From Phycisphaeraceae bacterium (GTDB lineage: Bacteria; Planctomycetota; Phycisphaerae; Phycisphaerales; UBA1924): 64,000 nucleotides of DNA. The position numbers and the translations under genes are program-made. Positions 25,809-36,625 of this stretch are shown here, in pieces (the stretch's first letter is position 1; each line of letters starts with the position of its first letter). The notes below the pieces were generated by a model that made no database searches, was not told the DNA's origin, and saw only the letters and a program-made list of their open reading frames with translations. The DNA lies in the NCBI GenBank assembly GCA_019636845.1, contig JAHBWV010000001.1:2852001-2916000 (forward strand), given 5' to 3'.

Positions 25809-28016
25809 TCAGGCGACCCTTCGGTCCTGTGTGGAAGCGGCGCCCGCCTGCCAACGCCGCAGAACTTCGCTCACATCCACGATCAGACTCACATCTCCCT
25901 CTTCGCGGATCGTGGCGCCTGCGAAGGGCCCGCCCTGGACGCACTCGTCGTCGAGCGGGCGAATCACGATCTCCTGCTGGCCAACGAGTTTGTCCACGAG
26001 AAGCCCGGCGCGTCTCCCCGCGGCGTCGATGACAACCGCGAACCGCCTCTGCGACGGAGCGTCGCTGTCTCCCAGCGTGTGGCCGAGATCAATCAGCGGC
26101 AGCACCTCGTCGCGCAGCTTCATGACCGCCTGCCCGACAAGACTGTGCGACACATCCTGCTGGGGACGAACGATCTCAACGATCGTCTGGAGCGGGATGC
26201 AGAAGAAGTGACGCTGCACGCCCACGACCATCGCTGGCATGATGGCAACCGTCAACGGGATGATGATCTCAACGCGCGAGCCCTGGCCGACGACCGACGA
26301 GACGTTCACCGCGCCGCCCATCCTCGCGACACTGGTTCGGACAACGTCCATGCCGACCCCGCGCCCCGAGAGATCCGTGATCTTCTCGGCAGTGCTGAAG
26401 CCCGGCGCGAAGATCAACTGGATGATCTGGTCATCGGGCATGGAGGCAAGCTCCGCCTCCGTGATGATGCCCTTCTCCACCGCCTTCGGTCCGATCACCC
26501 TCGGATCGATGCCCTTGCCATCGTCGCGAACGATCACGCGGACGTGGCTGCCGCAGTGCTCGGCCTCGACGTGGATGGTCCCCTCTTCGGGCTTTCCCGC
26601 CGCGCGACGCGTCGCCCCGGTCTCAATACCGTGGTCCGCGCTGTTTCGCAGCATGTGCACGAGCGGATCCCCGAGCAGCTCGAGCACGCTCTTGTCGACC
26701 TCCGTCTCACGCCCCGTGATCTCAAGCCGGATCTGCTTCCCGGTCGAACGCGCGATGTCACGAATAACGCGAGGATACCGGTCGAACAGCTTCGAGAGCG
26801 GCTGCATCCGCGTGCGCATCACGCCCATCTGCAACTGCCCCGTGATGCGATCCAACTCGCCCGCCGCAGCCAGTGTGTCCGAGTTCAGTTGGGCTGGCAG
26901 TTCGTGCTCGCGCAGCCGTCTGCTGAGCGCAAGGAACCTGTTCTTTGTCAGCACGAGCTGCCCGACCAGGTTCATCAGCGACTCAAGCCGCCCGACCTCA
27001 ACGCGGATCGTCTGCCCGGCGATGCCCGCATCCTCTTTCGCTGCCGTTTCTTTCGACGACGCGCTCTTCGCTGGTGCCCGAGCGCCAGTCGCCTCGTCCT
27101 GAGACGCGACCACGCTCTCGACCACACCCCGATCCGCCACGCACGCGTCCGCTTCCGACGCCACATCCTCGTCACAGGAAGACACAAGCCGTGCCCGCAC
27201 CCGAGCCCAGCCCGGATCGACCACCGAACGACGCGTGAGCGCCTCGGCCAGACGACCGAAAGCGTCCCACGCCTGCGCGATGGCTGCAACCATCGGAGTC
27301 AGCGATGTTTCATCGCCATCGGCAAGCCGCGAAACCGCCTCAGACGCAGCGACCGCTGTCGCGACCGCCTCTGGAAGCTCGAAGAACTCCAGCGTCCGCA
27401 CCAGCCCGCTCAACAACTCCTCCATCTGTGCGAGCGACGCGGCCCGTGCGCCAGTATCCGACAACCCGGCCGTGATCCGACGCGCCTGCTCCACCGTCTC
27501 ACCAAGATCTGATGCCATCAGGTCGAGGAGGCCATCCTTGGCAGGTGAGAGCACAATCGGGCTCTCACCGGCCGTGGGAGTGGCACACACACTCGTCGAT
27601 GCCGCGGCAGTGCTATCGCCCTCGTCACCCGCAACGCTGTGCAACCCGTCGAGCACATCCTGCGGACAGGGCTCGGGATCGCGCCCCTCCCCCAGCGCGC
27701 CGTGCATCTCTCGAAGCACATCGACGCTCTTGAGCAGCACGTCGAGCGTCGTCGCCGTCACCTCCGCTTCGCCGGTCCGGAGCTTGTTGAGCGCGTCCTC
27801 CGCGGCATGCGCGAACCGCGTGAGTTCGTCGAGATTCAGAAAGCCCGCGGCCCCTTTCACGGTATGGAGCGCGCGAAAGATGCCGTTCAACAGGTCACGC
27901 GACTGATCGCCGGACGCGGACTCAAGCCGCACGAGATCAGAGTCGAGCCCCTCGATGAGCTCGCTCGTCTCCGTGAGAAAGTCGTTGAGCAGACTCGGAT
28001 CGATGCCGCCCGACAT
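25809..28016 (-). CDS. cheA: Chemotaxis histidine kinase CheA
   Basis: 735 residues. Domain order: P1 HPt with phospho-accepting His51 (LHTVKGAAGFL), a long variable region (~105-335) in place of a recognisable P2, P3 dimerisation helices, P4 ATPase with MLRNSADHGIE (N-box), VRDDGKGIDP (G1) and LSGRGVGMDV, and a C-terminal P5/CheW-like domain. The 230-residue linker includes a helical part that could be a degenerate second HPt domain. It takes signal from the receptor through CheW and phosphorylates CheY and CheB. Confidence 0.95.
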   Translation of the reverse strand: MSGGIDPSLLNDFLTETSELIEGLDSDLVRLESASGDQSRDLLNGIFRALHTVKGAAGFLNLDELTRFAHAAEDALNKLRTGEAEVTATTLDVLLKSVDVLREMHGALGEGRDPEPCPQDVLDGLHSVAGDEGDSTAAASTSVCATPTAGESPIVLSPAKDGLLDLMASDLGETVEQARRITAGLSDTGARAASLAQMEELLSGLVRTLEFFELPEAVATAVAASEAVSRLADGDETSLTPMVAAIAQAWDAFGRLAEALTRRSVVDPGWARVRARLVSSCDEDVASEADACVADRGVVESVVASQDEATGARAPAKSASSKETAAKEDAGIAGQTIRVEVGRLESLMNLVGQLVLTKNRFLALSRRLREHELPAQLNSDTLAAAGELDRITGQLQMGVMRTRMQPLSKLFDRYPRVIRDIARSTGKQIRLEITGRETEVDKSVLELLGDPLVHMLRNSADHGIETGATRRAAGKPEEGTIHVEAEHCGSHVRVIVRDDGKGIDPRVIGPKAVEKGIITEAELASMPDDQIIQLIFAPGFSTAEKITDLSGRGVGMDVVRTSVARMGGAVNVSSVVGQGSRVEIIIPLTVAIMPAMVVGVQRHFFCIPLQTIVEIVRPQQDVSHSLVGQAVMKLRDEVLPLIDLGHTLGDSDAPSQRRFAVVIDAAGRRAGLLVDKLVGQQEIVIRPLDDECVQGGPFAGATIREEGDVSLIVDVSEVLRRWQAGAASTQDRRVA

Positions 28017-28019
28017 GGA

Positions 28020-28871
28020 TTACCTCCCACCGCGCTTGGTGAAGGCGAACGCGTACGGAATCGGCACGCTCTCGAACGACGGCGGCAGGTTCTGGAATGA
28101 CTCGCTGTGCCCCACGAACAGCGTCCCGTCGCTGGCAAGCTGATCGCTGAACATCTGCAGGCACCTCGACTTCATCGTGTCGTCGAAGTAGATCATCACG
28201 TTTCGACAGAAGATGACATCGAACGAGCCGAACCGCTTCGCGCCCATCGTGTCCTTCAGGTTGAGGTGCTCGAAACGCACCATCGACTGGATGGTCGGAT
28301 CTATCTGCTGCTCATTGCCGACCGGCTTGAAGTACCTCGTGAGGATCAGCGGCGGGAGCGACCGTGTCGCGAACGTGTTGTACCGGCCCGCCTGCGCAAC
28401 CTCGAGCACCTTCTCAGAGATGTCCGTTGCGAGAATCTCGACCCGCCAGTCAGCGAGGCGGATGCCCAGAGACCGATGCACCTGCATCGCAAGCGTGTAG
28501 GGCTCCTCGCCCGTCGAGCACGCCGCGGACCAGATCCGCAGACGCTTCGTCGCCGCCCTCGCTTCGAGCAGCGCCGCAAGCGTCACGGTCTCGAAGTGCT
28601 TGAGCTGCGGCTCGTTCCTGAAGAACGAGGTCTCATTGATCGTGATCCGATTGAACATCTCCTGGAACTCATCGTCGCGGTACGGGCCGACAGTGAGAAA
28701 GGTGACGTACTGGTCGAAGTCCTCGAGAGAGAGCTCGTCAAGCCGACGCCCGAGACGGCTCTCGAGAACATACTTCTTGTTGGACGGAAAGTGGATCCCG
28801 CTGCGCTCGTAGATGATCTTGGAAAGCCGCTCGTACTGCGACTCGGTAAGGGTCTTCACGCCGACACTCAT
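28020..28871 (-). CDS. cheR: Chemoreceptor glutamate methyltransferase CheR
   Basis: 283 residues. I chose the ATG with GGAG 6 nt upstream; a TTG two codons earlier is less likely. The N-terminal helical domain is followed by a SAM-binding domain with WSAACSTGEEPYTLAM, EILATDISEKVL and FDVIFCRNVMIYF. It methylates receptor glutamates, opposing CheB. Its stop is 3 nt before the cheA start. Confidence 0.95.
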   Translation of the reverse strand: MSVGVKTLTESQYERLSKIIYERSGIHFPSNKKYVLESRLGRRLDELSLEDFDQYVTFLTVGPYRDDEFQEMFNRITINETSFFRNEPQLKHFETVTLAALLEARAATKRLRIWSAACSTGEEPYTLAMQVHRSLGIRLADWRVEILATDISEKVLEVAQAGRYNTFATRSLPPLILTRYFKPVGNEQQIDPTIQSMVRFEHLNLKDTMGAKRFGSFDVIFCRNVMIYFDDTMKSRCLQMFSDQLASDGTLFVGHSESFQNLPPSFESVPIPYAFAFTKRGGR

Positions 28872-28897
28872 CGCCAACTCCCTTCAAACACACGTGC

Positions 28898-29422
28898 TCA
28901 AGCGACGGCGGCAAGGTCCTCGATCGCCGCGACAGAGAAGAGCCGGTCCAGGTCCAGCAGCATGACGAGGCGCGCATCGAGCTTGGCCACGCCCCTGACG
29001 AAGTCGCTCTCGACGCCCTTGGCCAGCGCGGGGGTCGGATCGACAACCGCCGTGTCCACGCGAAGCACCTCGTTCACTCGATCAACAATGAAGCCAAGCG
29101 TCCGCTTGTGAACCTCCACGACCACGATCCGCGACTCCTCGGCGTCCTGCGAGGGCGCGATCCCGAAACGCTTCCGCAGATCGATCACCGGAATGATCCG
29201 GCCACGCAGGTTGATCACGCCCTCGAGCGAGTCCGGGCTGTGCGGCACACGCGTGATCTGCATCATCCGGTTGATCTCCTGAACCGTCAGGATGTCGACC
29301 GCGAAGTGCTCGGCCCCGACCTCGAACGTCACAAGCTGCAACTGGTCCGAGCCCTCGTTGGCACGGTGGTCATCGCTCGCGATGGCTGTCTGCTCGGTTG
29401 TGCTTGCTGGTACGCTCATCAT
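28898..29422 (-). CDS. cheW: Chemotaxis coupling protein CheW
   Basis: 174 residues. A 25-residue disordered N-terminus precedes a complete CheW domain: QLVTFEVGAEHFAVDI, VQEINRMMQITRVP, GVINLRGRIIPVIDLR and GFIVDRVNEVLRV. It links the chemoreceptor to CheA. Two adjacent ATG codons follow a GAGGAG site. It is the first gene of the tightly packed che operon, 331 nt downstream of the chemoreceptor gene. Confidence 0.95.
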   Translation of the reverse strand: MMSVPASTTEQTAIASDDHRANEGSDQLQLVTFEVGAEHFAVDILTVQEINRMMQITRVPHSPDSLEGVINLRGRIIPVIDLRKRFGIAPSQDAEESRIVVVEVHKRTLGFIVDRVNEVLRVDTAVVDPTPALAKGVESDFVRGVAKLDARLVMLLDLDRLFSVAAIEDLAAVA

Positions 29423-29753
29423 CCTTCTCCTCAGGCGTCAGGCGTTGCGGTGCTCCGGTCGAGATGCCCTCGGTCTCGCTCGGCGTCAGGGTCGTCAGTA
29501 CCCGATCATCCGAGCGAGCGAGTCCATCGACGGCTCGGCGGAGCGGTATGAGGTGTGACGTGGGTTGGGCATTGTGACTCGCTCATTTGCGTACCGTCCA
29601 CCATCCCAATAACCATCACCTGCAACCACGTCGATCGAGATCTTGATTCGAAAGCCAGACCACGCGTGCGTCTCCTTCGATGCACTGGACCTGGCATGGT
29701 CCGTGAACGTGAGCCCGTGCCCGGATCATCCGGGCACGGGGCTGGCGATTGCT
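29423..29753. promoter_or_regulatory. Intergenic region between chemoreceptor and cheW
   Basis: This 331-nt gap contains the hairpin described at 29714-29740 and, by position, the promoter of the che operon. I see no coding region. No obvious sigma-54 or sigma-28 promoter consensus stood out. Confidence 0.5.
29714..29740 (-). terminator. Terminator-like hairpin after the chemoreceptor gene
   Basis: A 13-bp perfect inverted repeat (cccgtgcccggat / atccgggcacggg) lies 13 nt after the stop. There is no T-tract on the minus strand, so it may attenuate transcription rather than terminate it, separating the receptor from cheW. Confidence 0.6.
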
Positions 29754-31541
29754 TCAACGCTCGTTCCGAGCGAGCTTGAACTTCCCGACAAGGGCCTGCA
29801 ATTGCTCGGCCTTCGACGAGAGCTGCGAGGCCGCAGCCGAGGCCTGGGCAGCCCCCTCGCTCGTCTGACGCGTCACGCTCGTGATCGCCTCGACGTTGCG
29901 GCTGACTTCCGCGCCGGCCGCGGACTGCTGCTCCGCAGCCGCCGCGATCGACTGGATCATCGTGGCGACCTCCCGGGCGCTCGAGACGATCTTCTGAAGA
30001 CTGTTGCCCGCCTCGGTGGCGCGAGCGACACCCGCTGTCACCTGATCGGTGCCGGTCTTCATCCGCGAGACCGCGTCCGTGGTCTCCGACTGGATCGCCG
30101 TGATCGACTGCGCAATCTCCTCGGTCGCCTTGGTCGTGCGGTCCGCGAGCTTCCGCACCTCGTCGGCAACCACCGCGAACCCGCGCCCATGCTCGCCCGC
30201 TCGTGCCGCCTCGATCGCGGCGTTCAACGCGAGCAGGTTGGTCTGGTCCGCGATGTCGTTGATCACCTCGATGATCTGCCCGATCTGCTCGCCGCGCTTG
30301 CCAAGCTCCTGCACGCTCGACGCACCCGCCGAGACGGCCTCGCTGATCGACTCCATATCACCGATCGTCTGCTGCACAACCCGACCGCCATCCTCGGCGA
30401 TCGTTCCGGACTCACTGGCCGATGCCGCCGCCTCGCCGCTCTTGCGGGCGACCTCGACGACCGACGCGCTCATCTCCTCGATCGCCGAAGAGATCTGCGT
30501 CACCTGCTGCGTCTGCTGCTTCATGCCGCCGGCCATCTGCTCGCTGGATGCCGCGATCTCCGTCGCCGCACCCGCGACGTCGCGCGTCGCGCTCGACACC
30601 TCATAGATGACGTCATGGATCTTCTCGACGAAGGTATTGAACCAGCGTCCGAGCTGTCCGATCTCGTCCTCGCTCTTCACCTCGACGCGCTGCGTGAGGT
30701 CTCCCTCGCCCTGGGCGATGTCCTTGATCCGCTCGATCAGCGCCGTGACCGGACGCTGGAACATGCGACGGAGGACCCACACGAAGAAAATACCCGCGCC
30801 GACGACCATCGGAGCGGTCCACATCAGCCCGCCCGACACGAAGCCGGCGACCTGCTTGTCCATCGGAGCAAGGGGCATCTCGACGTGGTACGCGCCGTGC
30901 ATGTACCCGACCGTCCAGCCCTCCATCTCAAAGCCCAGCGGGTCACGCCCGTCCTTGTCCGTGTCCCACTCGTTCCCCTTGTTGCCGTGGCACATCAGGC
31001 AGTCGTTCGTCAGCTTGATCGCACGCATGTAGTGCAGCGTGTTGGTCTTCGTGTCAACACCGTGGATGATCTCCGAACCGCCCGCCTTGACCTGCGTCGT
31101 CAGTTGCTGCAGCAGACCCTCGGAGAAAGAGCCCTTGTCCGGCTCGTTCTTGGGATTCCTTGCCTCGAACGCGCTCACATGGAAATTGATGTTCTCACGC
31201 TCCGCCGCCTTCTGAGCAGACTGCCACCCAGCGACCACAGGAATCGTCCCGAATATCCGAGACTGCGTGTAGTGTCGCCCTTGCTCACGGTCCTTGCGGA
31301 GATCCTCGAGCAATGTCGCCGTGTCAAAGGCCTCGCGCTTGTTCAGCTCCGCGGCATGGTTCTTCGCCTCATCCGCGACCGCGGTGAACGCGCCCGCCTT
31401 CTCAACCAGCGAGGCCAGCGAAGTCTGTCGGAAGCCCTTCACAAAGACCACGTTGTTGGCCGCCACGATGATCAACAGAATCGCGATGCACATCCCGAGG
31501 ATGCGTGTGCCGAGGCCGAGCGAGTTGAACCACTTCAACAT
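29754..31541 (-). CDS. Methyl-accepting chemotaxis protein with c-type heme motif
   Basis: 595 residues, ATG with GGAGG 8 nt upstream. A transmembrane helix (~9-32) and a second (~250-272) enclose a periplasmic domain of about 210 residues. In it CLMCH at residues 181-185 (DNA 30987-31001) is a classic c-type heme attachment site, in a DUF3365/Tll0287-like setting. A HAMP region (~275-330) and a full signalling domain follow, with the conserved hairpin tip ([18 protein letters not shown]) and methylation helices. It is probably a redox, oxygen or NO receptor that passes its signal to CheW/CheA. Confidence 0.92.
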   Translation of the reverse strand: MLKWFNSLGLGTRILGMCIAILLIIVAANNVVFVKGFRQTSLASLVEKAGAFTAVADEAKNHAAELNKREAFDTATLLEDLRKDREQGRHYTQSRIFGTIPVVAGWQSAQKAAERENINFHVSAFEARNPKNEPDKGSFSEGLLQQLTTQVKAGGSEIIHGVDTKTNTLHYMRAIKLTNDCLMCHGNKGNEWDTDKDGRDPLGFEMEGWTVGYMHGAYHVEMPLAPMDKQVAGFVSGGLMWTAPMVVGAGIFFVWVLRRMFQRPVTALIERIKDIAQGEGDLTQRVEVKSEDEIGQLGRWFNTFVEKIHDVIYEVSSATRDVAGAATEIAASSEQMAGGMKQQTQQVTQISSAIEEMSASVVEVARKSGEAAASASESGTIAEDGGRVVQQTIGDMESISEAVSAGASSVQELGKRGEQIGQIIEVINDIADQTNLLALNAAIEAARAGEHGRGFAVVADEVRKLADRTTKATEEIAQSITAIQSETTDAVSRMKTGTDQVTAGVARATEAGNSLQKIVSSAREVATMIQSIAAAAEQQSAAGAEVSRNVEAITSVTRQTSEGAAQASAAASQLSSKAEQLQALVGKFKLARNER

Positions 31542-31839
31542 GATGGATACCTCCACGGACGCCTGTCTGACCAACACGCACCGCGCGCTCGGCCGCGACG
31601 AACGAATCCATCGACCCCGGTCGGGGGATACCACATGCGTACGATTCCGGATGTTGTGAACGTTTCTTGATCGAATCGTTCAGCACCGCGCTCGGATGGC
31701 TTGAGCTGGCCTCCCTCGAGCTTCAACGCGAACACGCGATGCTCAGGCCAGAGTCACCACAACAAAGCATCCACCATTTCAGGTGATACTCACTCCAAAT
31801 CATTCACGATGGTTGATATATCGCCGACCCGGTGGACGT
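31542..31839. promoter_or_regulatory. Upstream region of the chemoreceptor gene
   Basis: A 298-nt non-coding gap between the LuxR-type regulator and the chemoreceptor. It is somewhat more AT-rich near 31650-31830 than its surroundings, which fits a promoter region. No specific site could be assigned. Confidence 0.4.
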
Positions 31840-32541
31840 TTACGTCAGCATCGCCAGCAGGAGATGTGCGAACTCTGCAATGCTGTCGACGCCGAGCTTG
31901 TGGAGAACTCGTGAGCGATGCGTCTCAACCGTCTTGACGCTCAGCCCGAGTTCCGCCGCGATCTGCTTGTTGCAACTGCCTCGAAGCATCAGCCCCAGCA
32001 CATCATGCTCACGCGGCGTGAGCTTGCGTATCGAGTTCCGTGCACCCTCGGACAACGCCGCCTTCTGACGCTGTTCCGCATCCTTCTTGTGTGCCGCACG
32101 AATCTGCGATGGAAGACGCCTGATCGCATCCGGCCCGATCAAGAACACCACGCCGGTTGCGGATATGCACGCAATCACGGTCTCGGCGTCCGCTCGCTCG
32201 GCGACCACAAGCATCGGGCGCTGGAAGCCACTCTCACGAAGTGCCGCTAATTCAGGCACAATCGCGCTGTCCGCCGATTTGCGGCACACAACCAGGCACG
32301 CCGCAGACTCGCTCTCACCCGCTATGCGCGCCGCGTGGCCGAGGTCCGAAGCCGCACGCAAGACCGCGCCCGATCCGGTACATGCCGCCTCGATCGCAGA
32401 GACTTCATCCGAATCAGACGATGCGCTCGCGACAACCGCCGGTTTACCCGCTACCCGGGATTCCCCCGGTATCGGCTCGACAAGCGTGCGAACAAAGCAC
32501 CTTGTTTCGGTCTCAACATCACGACTCGGATACACACCCAT
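31840..32541 (-). CDS. LuxR/FixJ-type transcription factor with degenerate receiver
   Basis: 233 residues. I chose the ATG preceded by GAGGT at 6 nt. The C-terminal HTH (~170-230) is a clear LuxR/GerE domain: LTPREHDVLGLMLRG, NKQIAAELGLSVKTVETHRSRV. The N-terminal ~150 residues have the size and strand pattern of a receiver, but the aspartates expected at the acidic pocket and phosphorylation site are replaced (for example ACLVVCRKSAD). It would therefore not be controlled by phosphorylation in the usual way. It lies between the symporter and chemoreceptor genes and may regulate the latter. Confidence 0.82.
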   Translation of the reverse strand: MGVYPSRDVETETRCFVRTLVEPIPGESRVAGKPAVVASASSDSDEVSAIEAACTGSGAVLRAASDLGHAARIAGESESAACLVVCRKSADSAIVPELAALRESGFQRPMLVVAERADAETVIACISATGVVFLIGPDAIRRLPSQIRAAHKKDAEQRQKAALSEGARNSIRKLTPREHDVLGLMLRGSCNKQIAAELGLSVKTVETHRSRVLHKLGVDSIAEFAHLLLAMLT

Positions 32542-32697
32542 GAGTTCACCTCGCGCCAGCATATCAGACATCGTTCGATTCGCACGTTCGCCTCAACAAT
32601 TCCGGATGAGGCACGCTTGATAGGCGGGCACTACGCAAGAGTGCTGCTTGTCCTGATGTCTCATTGTGAGAATGGATGCTGCCCGACAAAAGCAACA

Positions 32698-32724
32698 AGG
32701 CGGGCACCACGTGGATGCCCGCCT
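32698..32724 (-). terminator. Rho-independent terminator of the AGCS symporter gene
   Basis: A 9-bp inverted repeat (aggcgggca / tgcccgcct) with a self-complementary loop. On the minus strand it is followed by TGTTGCTTTTGTC, a T-rich tail. It lies 49 nt after the symporter stop. Confidence 0.8.
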
Positions 32725-32772
32725 CGTCACTCGTTTCAAGATGTCTGTATGCGTCCGTCGAGGTCCGGACGC

Positions 32773-34560
<1,788 letters not shown>

Positions 34561-34709
34561 TCGGTGCGTACTCCTTGTTGGTGCGCCACCCGTCTCGGGG
34601 GGCCGGAACCGGCAGCGTGCGCTTGCATGATGGCGACAAGACGTCCGAAGTTCAACTGCGCGCCCTCAAACCGCGGCACAAGGCACGATCACACCCCACC
34701 CATCCTGCC

Positions 34710-36548
34710 TCAACGTCGCACAACCGGAAGCACCACATGCGACGGCCGCGCCGCGTCGTGGTAGATCGTCTGCCGCGCCGGACGAAACTCCGTACCCATC
34801 CCTAAGTCACTTCCAGTATTCGGGTTACGATCCCACTGCGGAAAGCTCGCCGACATCACCTCCACACGTATCGCATGCCCCGGAAGAATCGTCTGGCAGG
34901 TCGTCCAGACGTCGATCTCGTACTCGTAGACCTGCCCCGGCGTGATCAGCGACGGCGCGTCCATTCCCTCCCGGAAGCGCGCCCGAACGACGCCATCAGA
35001 GAGCCGCTGCGAGAACCCGCTGGGATGAACATTGAGCACGCGAACCATGAAATCCGTATCGGGCGCGTCCGATGAGGCCCAAAGCGTCGCCTTGATCGGC
35101 CCGCAGATCTCGACCGGCGCGGTCATCACCGGCGTCGAGAACACGAGCATGTCGCTGCGAAGCTCGATCCCCGAGTAATCATCCGGCCCCCCGATCTGGC
35201 TGAACATCGGATCGGTCAGGAAGGGCGTGGCATCCCCGGGGTCATACACATACGAATCCGGCCTCTCCCCCGACGCCGGCATCTCCGTCGAAAGAAAGCC
35301 GTCACCCAGTCGAGAGTTGGCGTTCCCCTCGCTCCGCAGGTAGTACGGCGTGAACGTGGTGCCGGGGATGGGCCAGGTCGCCGCGTCCTTCCACGCGTTC
35401 TCACCCATCACAAAGTGACGCACAGGCGGCTCGTGCTCCACGCCGTTCTCGATCCCCTTCAGCCAACGATCAAACCAACGCAGCACATACGCATCCATGT
35501 CGATCTTCGCTGTCGGACCGAACTCGATCTCCCCCACTTTCGTCCCGCTGTTCACGCTATGGGGCCACGGCCCCATCAGCAGCGTGTGGTGCGCACCGTC
35601 TCTGCCCGGGTTCCCATCGGCGATCACGCCCGCGAAATTCGTGATCGTGCTGATCTGCTCGTCGTCGTACCACCCGGAGATGTTCAGCGTCGGAATCGTG
35701 ACCTGCCCGAGCCGGTGCTGATACCGAGCCGGCTCCCAATATGGCCCGAGCCGGCTGTTGCGCACGAACTCGTCCCAGATCGGCATCGCCCTTCCCGCTC
35801 GATCATCCAGATCGATGATCGGCAGATGCTCGAACACCCGCGCCCACTCGACGGCGTGCGACTGCTGGTTCAGACGACCCGACGTGTAGAAATACCAACT
35901 CACGCAGATCGGCGAGGGAAGCCCCGTCGGCCCGTTGATCAGCCCGTCAACAAACGGATCGGGACACGCCACCGTCGGCGCAATCGCCGCAAGATGCCGC
36001 GGCTGCCGGATCGCCGCCACCCACTGGACATACCCCCCGTACGACCCGCCGATCATCCCCACCTTGCCGCTCGACCACGGCTGCGTGCCGCACCATTCGA
36101 TCGTGTCGTACCCGTCGTCACCCTCCTGGAGAAACGGTGTGAACTGCCCCTCGGAATCGCCTCGCCCACGCACGTCCTGCACGACGACGACATACCCACG
36201 CTCGACGAACATGCGATAGCGATCGATCGACGCCTTCCCCGCGCCCGCCTTGTTGTAAGGGGTTCGCGAGAGAATGACGGGATACCGGCCCTCACCCTCG
36301 GGGCGGTACACATCCGCCGACAGCCGCACGCCGTCCCGCATCGGAATCCAGACGCCATACTCCACGCGCAGCGCGTGCTTCTTCGCAGCATCCACGGGCT
36401 CGAGCGCGGGCCACCGGACATCCTGCGCCGCTGCCGGGCGCACATCCGTGGTGCGCGGCGAACCGCAAGAGGCAAGCACAAGGGAAGCAAGCACCGCACC
36501 CGCCATGCCCAGCACGCGGGGTCGAGTGAGTGACGAGGCGTGTCTCAT
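34710..36548 (-). CDS. CocE/NonD (X-Pro dipeptidyl-peptidase S15) family hydrolase, lipoprotein
   Basis: 612 residues from the ATG with CGGAG upstream. The signal peptide ends in a lipobox LVLASC (Cys28). An alpha/beta-hydrolase domain follows: VWIPMRDGVRLSADVYRP, RDGVRL, DVRGRGDSEG, and the nucleophile elbow GGSYGG. A C-terminal jelly-roll domain (~360-610) is typical of the PepX/CocE family. Members cleave esters or N-terminal X-Pro dipeptides. The substrate here is unknown. It probably acts outside the cytoplasmic membrane. Confidence 0.88.
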   Translation of the reverse strand: MRHASSLTRPRVLGMAGAVLASLVLASCGSPRTTDVRPAAAQDVRWPALEPVDAAKKHALRVEYGVWIPMRDGVRLSADVYRPEGEGRYPVILSRTPYNKAGAGKASIDRYRMFVERGYVVVVQDVRGRGDSEGQFTPFLQEGDDGYDTIEWCGTQPWSSGKVGMIGGSYGGYVQWVAAIRQPRHLAAIAPTVACPDPFVDGLINGPTGLPSPICVSWYFYTSGRLNQQSHAVEWARVFEHLPIIDLDDRAGRAMPIWDEFVRNSRLGPYWEPARYQHRLGQVTIPTLNISGWYDDEQISTITNFAGVIADGNPGRDGAHHTLLMGPWPHSVNSGTKVGEIEFGPTAKIDMDAYVLRWFDRWLKGIENGVEHEPPVRHFVMGENAWKDAATWPIPGTTFTPYYLRSEGNANSRLGDGFLSTEMPASGERPDSYVYDPGDATPFLTDPMFSQIGGPDDYSGIELRSDMLVFSTPVMTAPVEICGPIKATLWASSDAPDTDFMVRVLNVHPSGFSQRLSDGVVRARFREGMDAPSLITPGQVYEYEIDVWTTCQTILPGHAIRVEVMSASFPQWDRNPNTGSDLGMGTEFRPARQTIYHDAARPSHVVLPVVRR

Positions 36549-36625
36549 CTCATGAGTCTCCGATCGGGTGAGCATCGATGCCATGCCGCCGAGTGTACTG
36601 TCCGTCGGCTCCGGCGTCGCACGCG

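Noticed and set aside
25773..27512. A 579-residue plus-strand frame opposite cheA
   Set aside because: No domains; the opposite strand encodes a complete CheA.
29643..31670. A 675-residue plus-strand frame opposite the chemoreceptor
   Set aside because: Arg/Leu/Asp-rich antisense shadow; the minus strand encodes a full chemoreceptor with motifs and a ribosome site.
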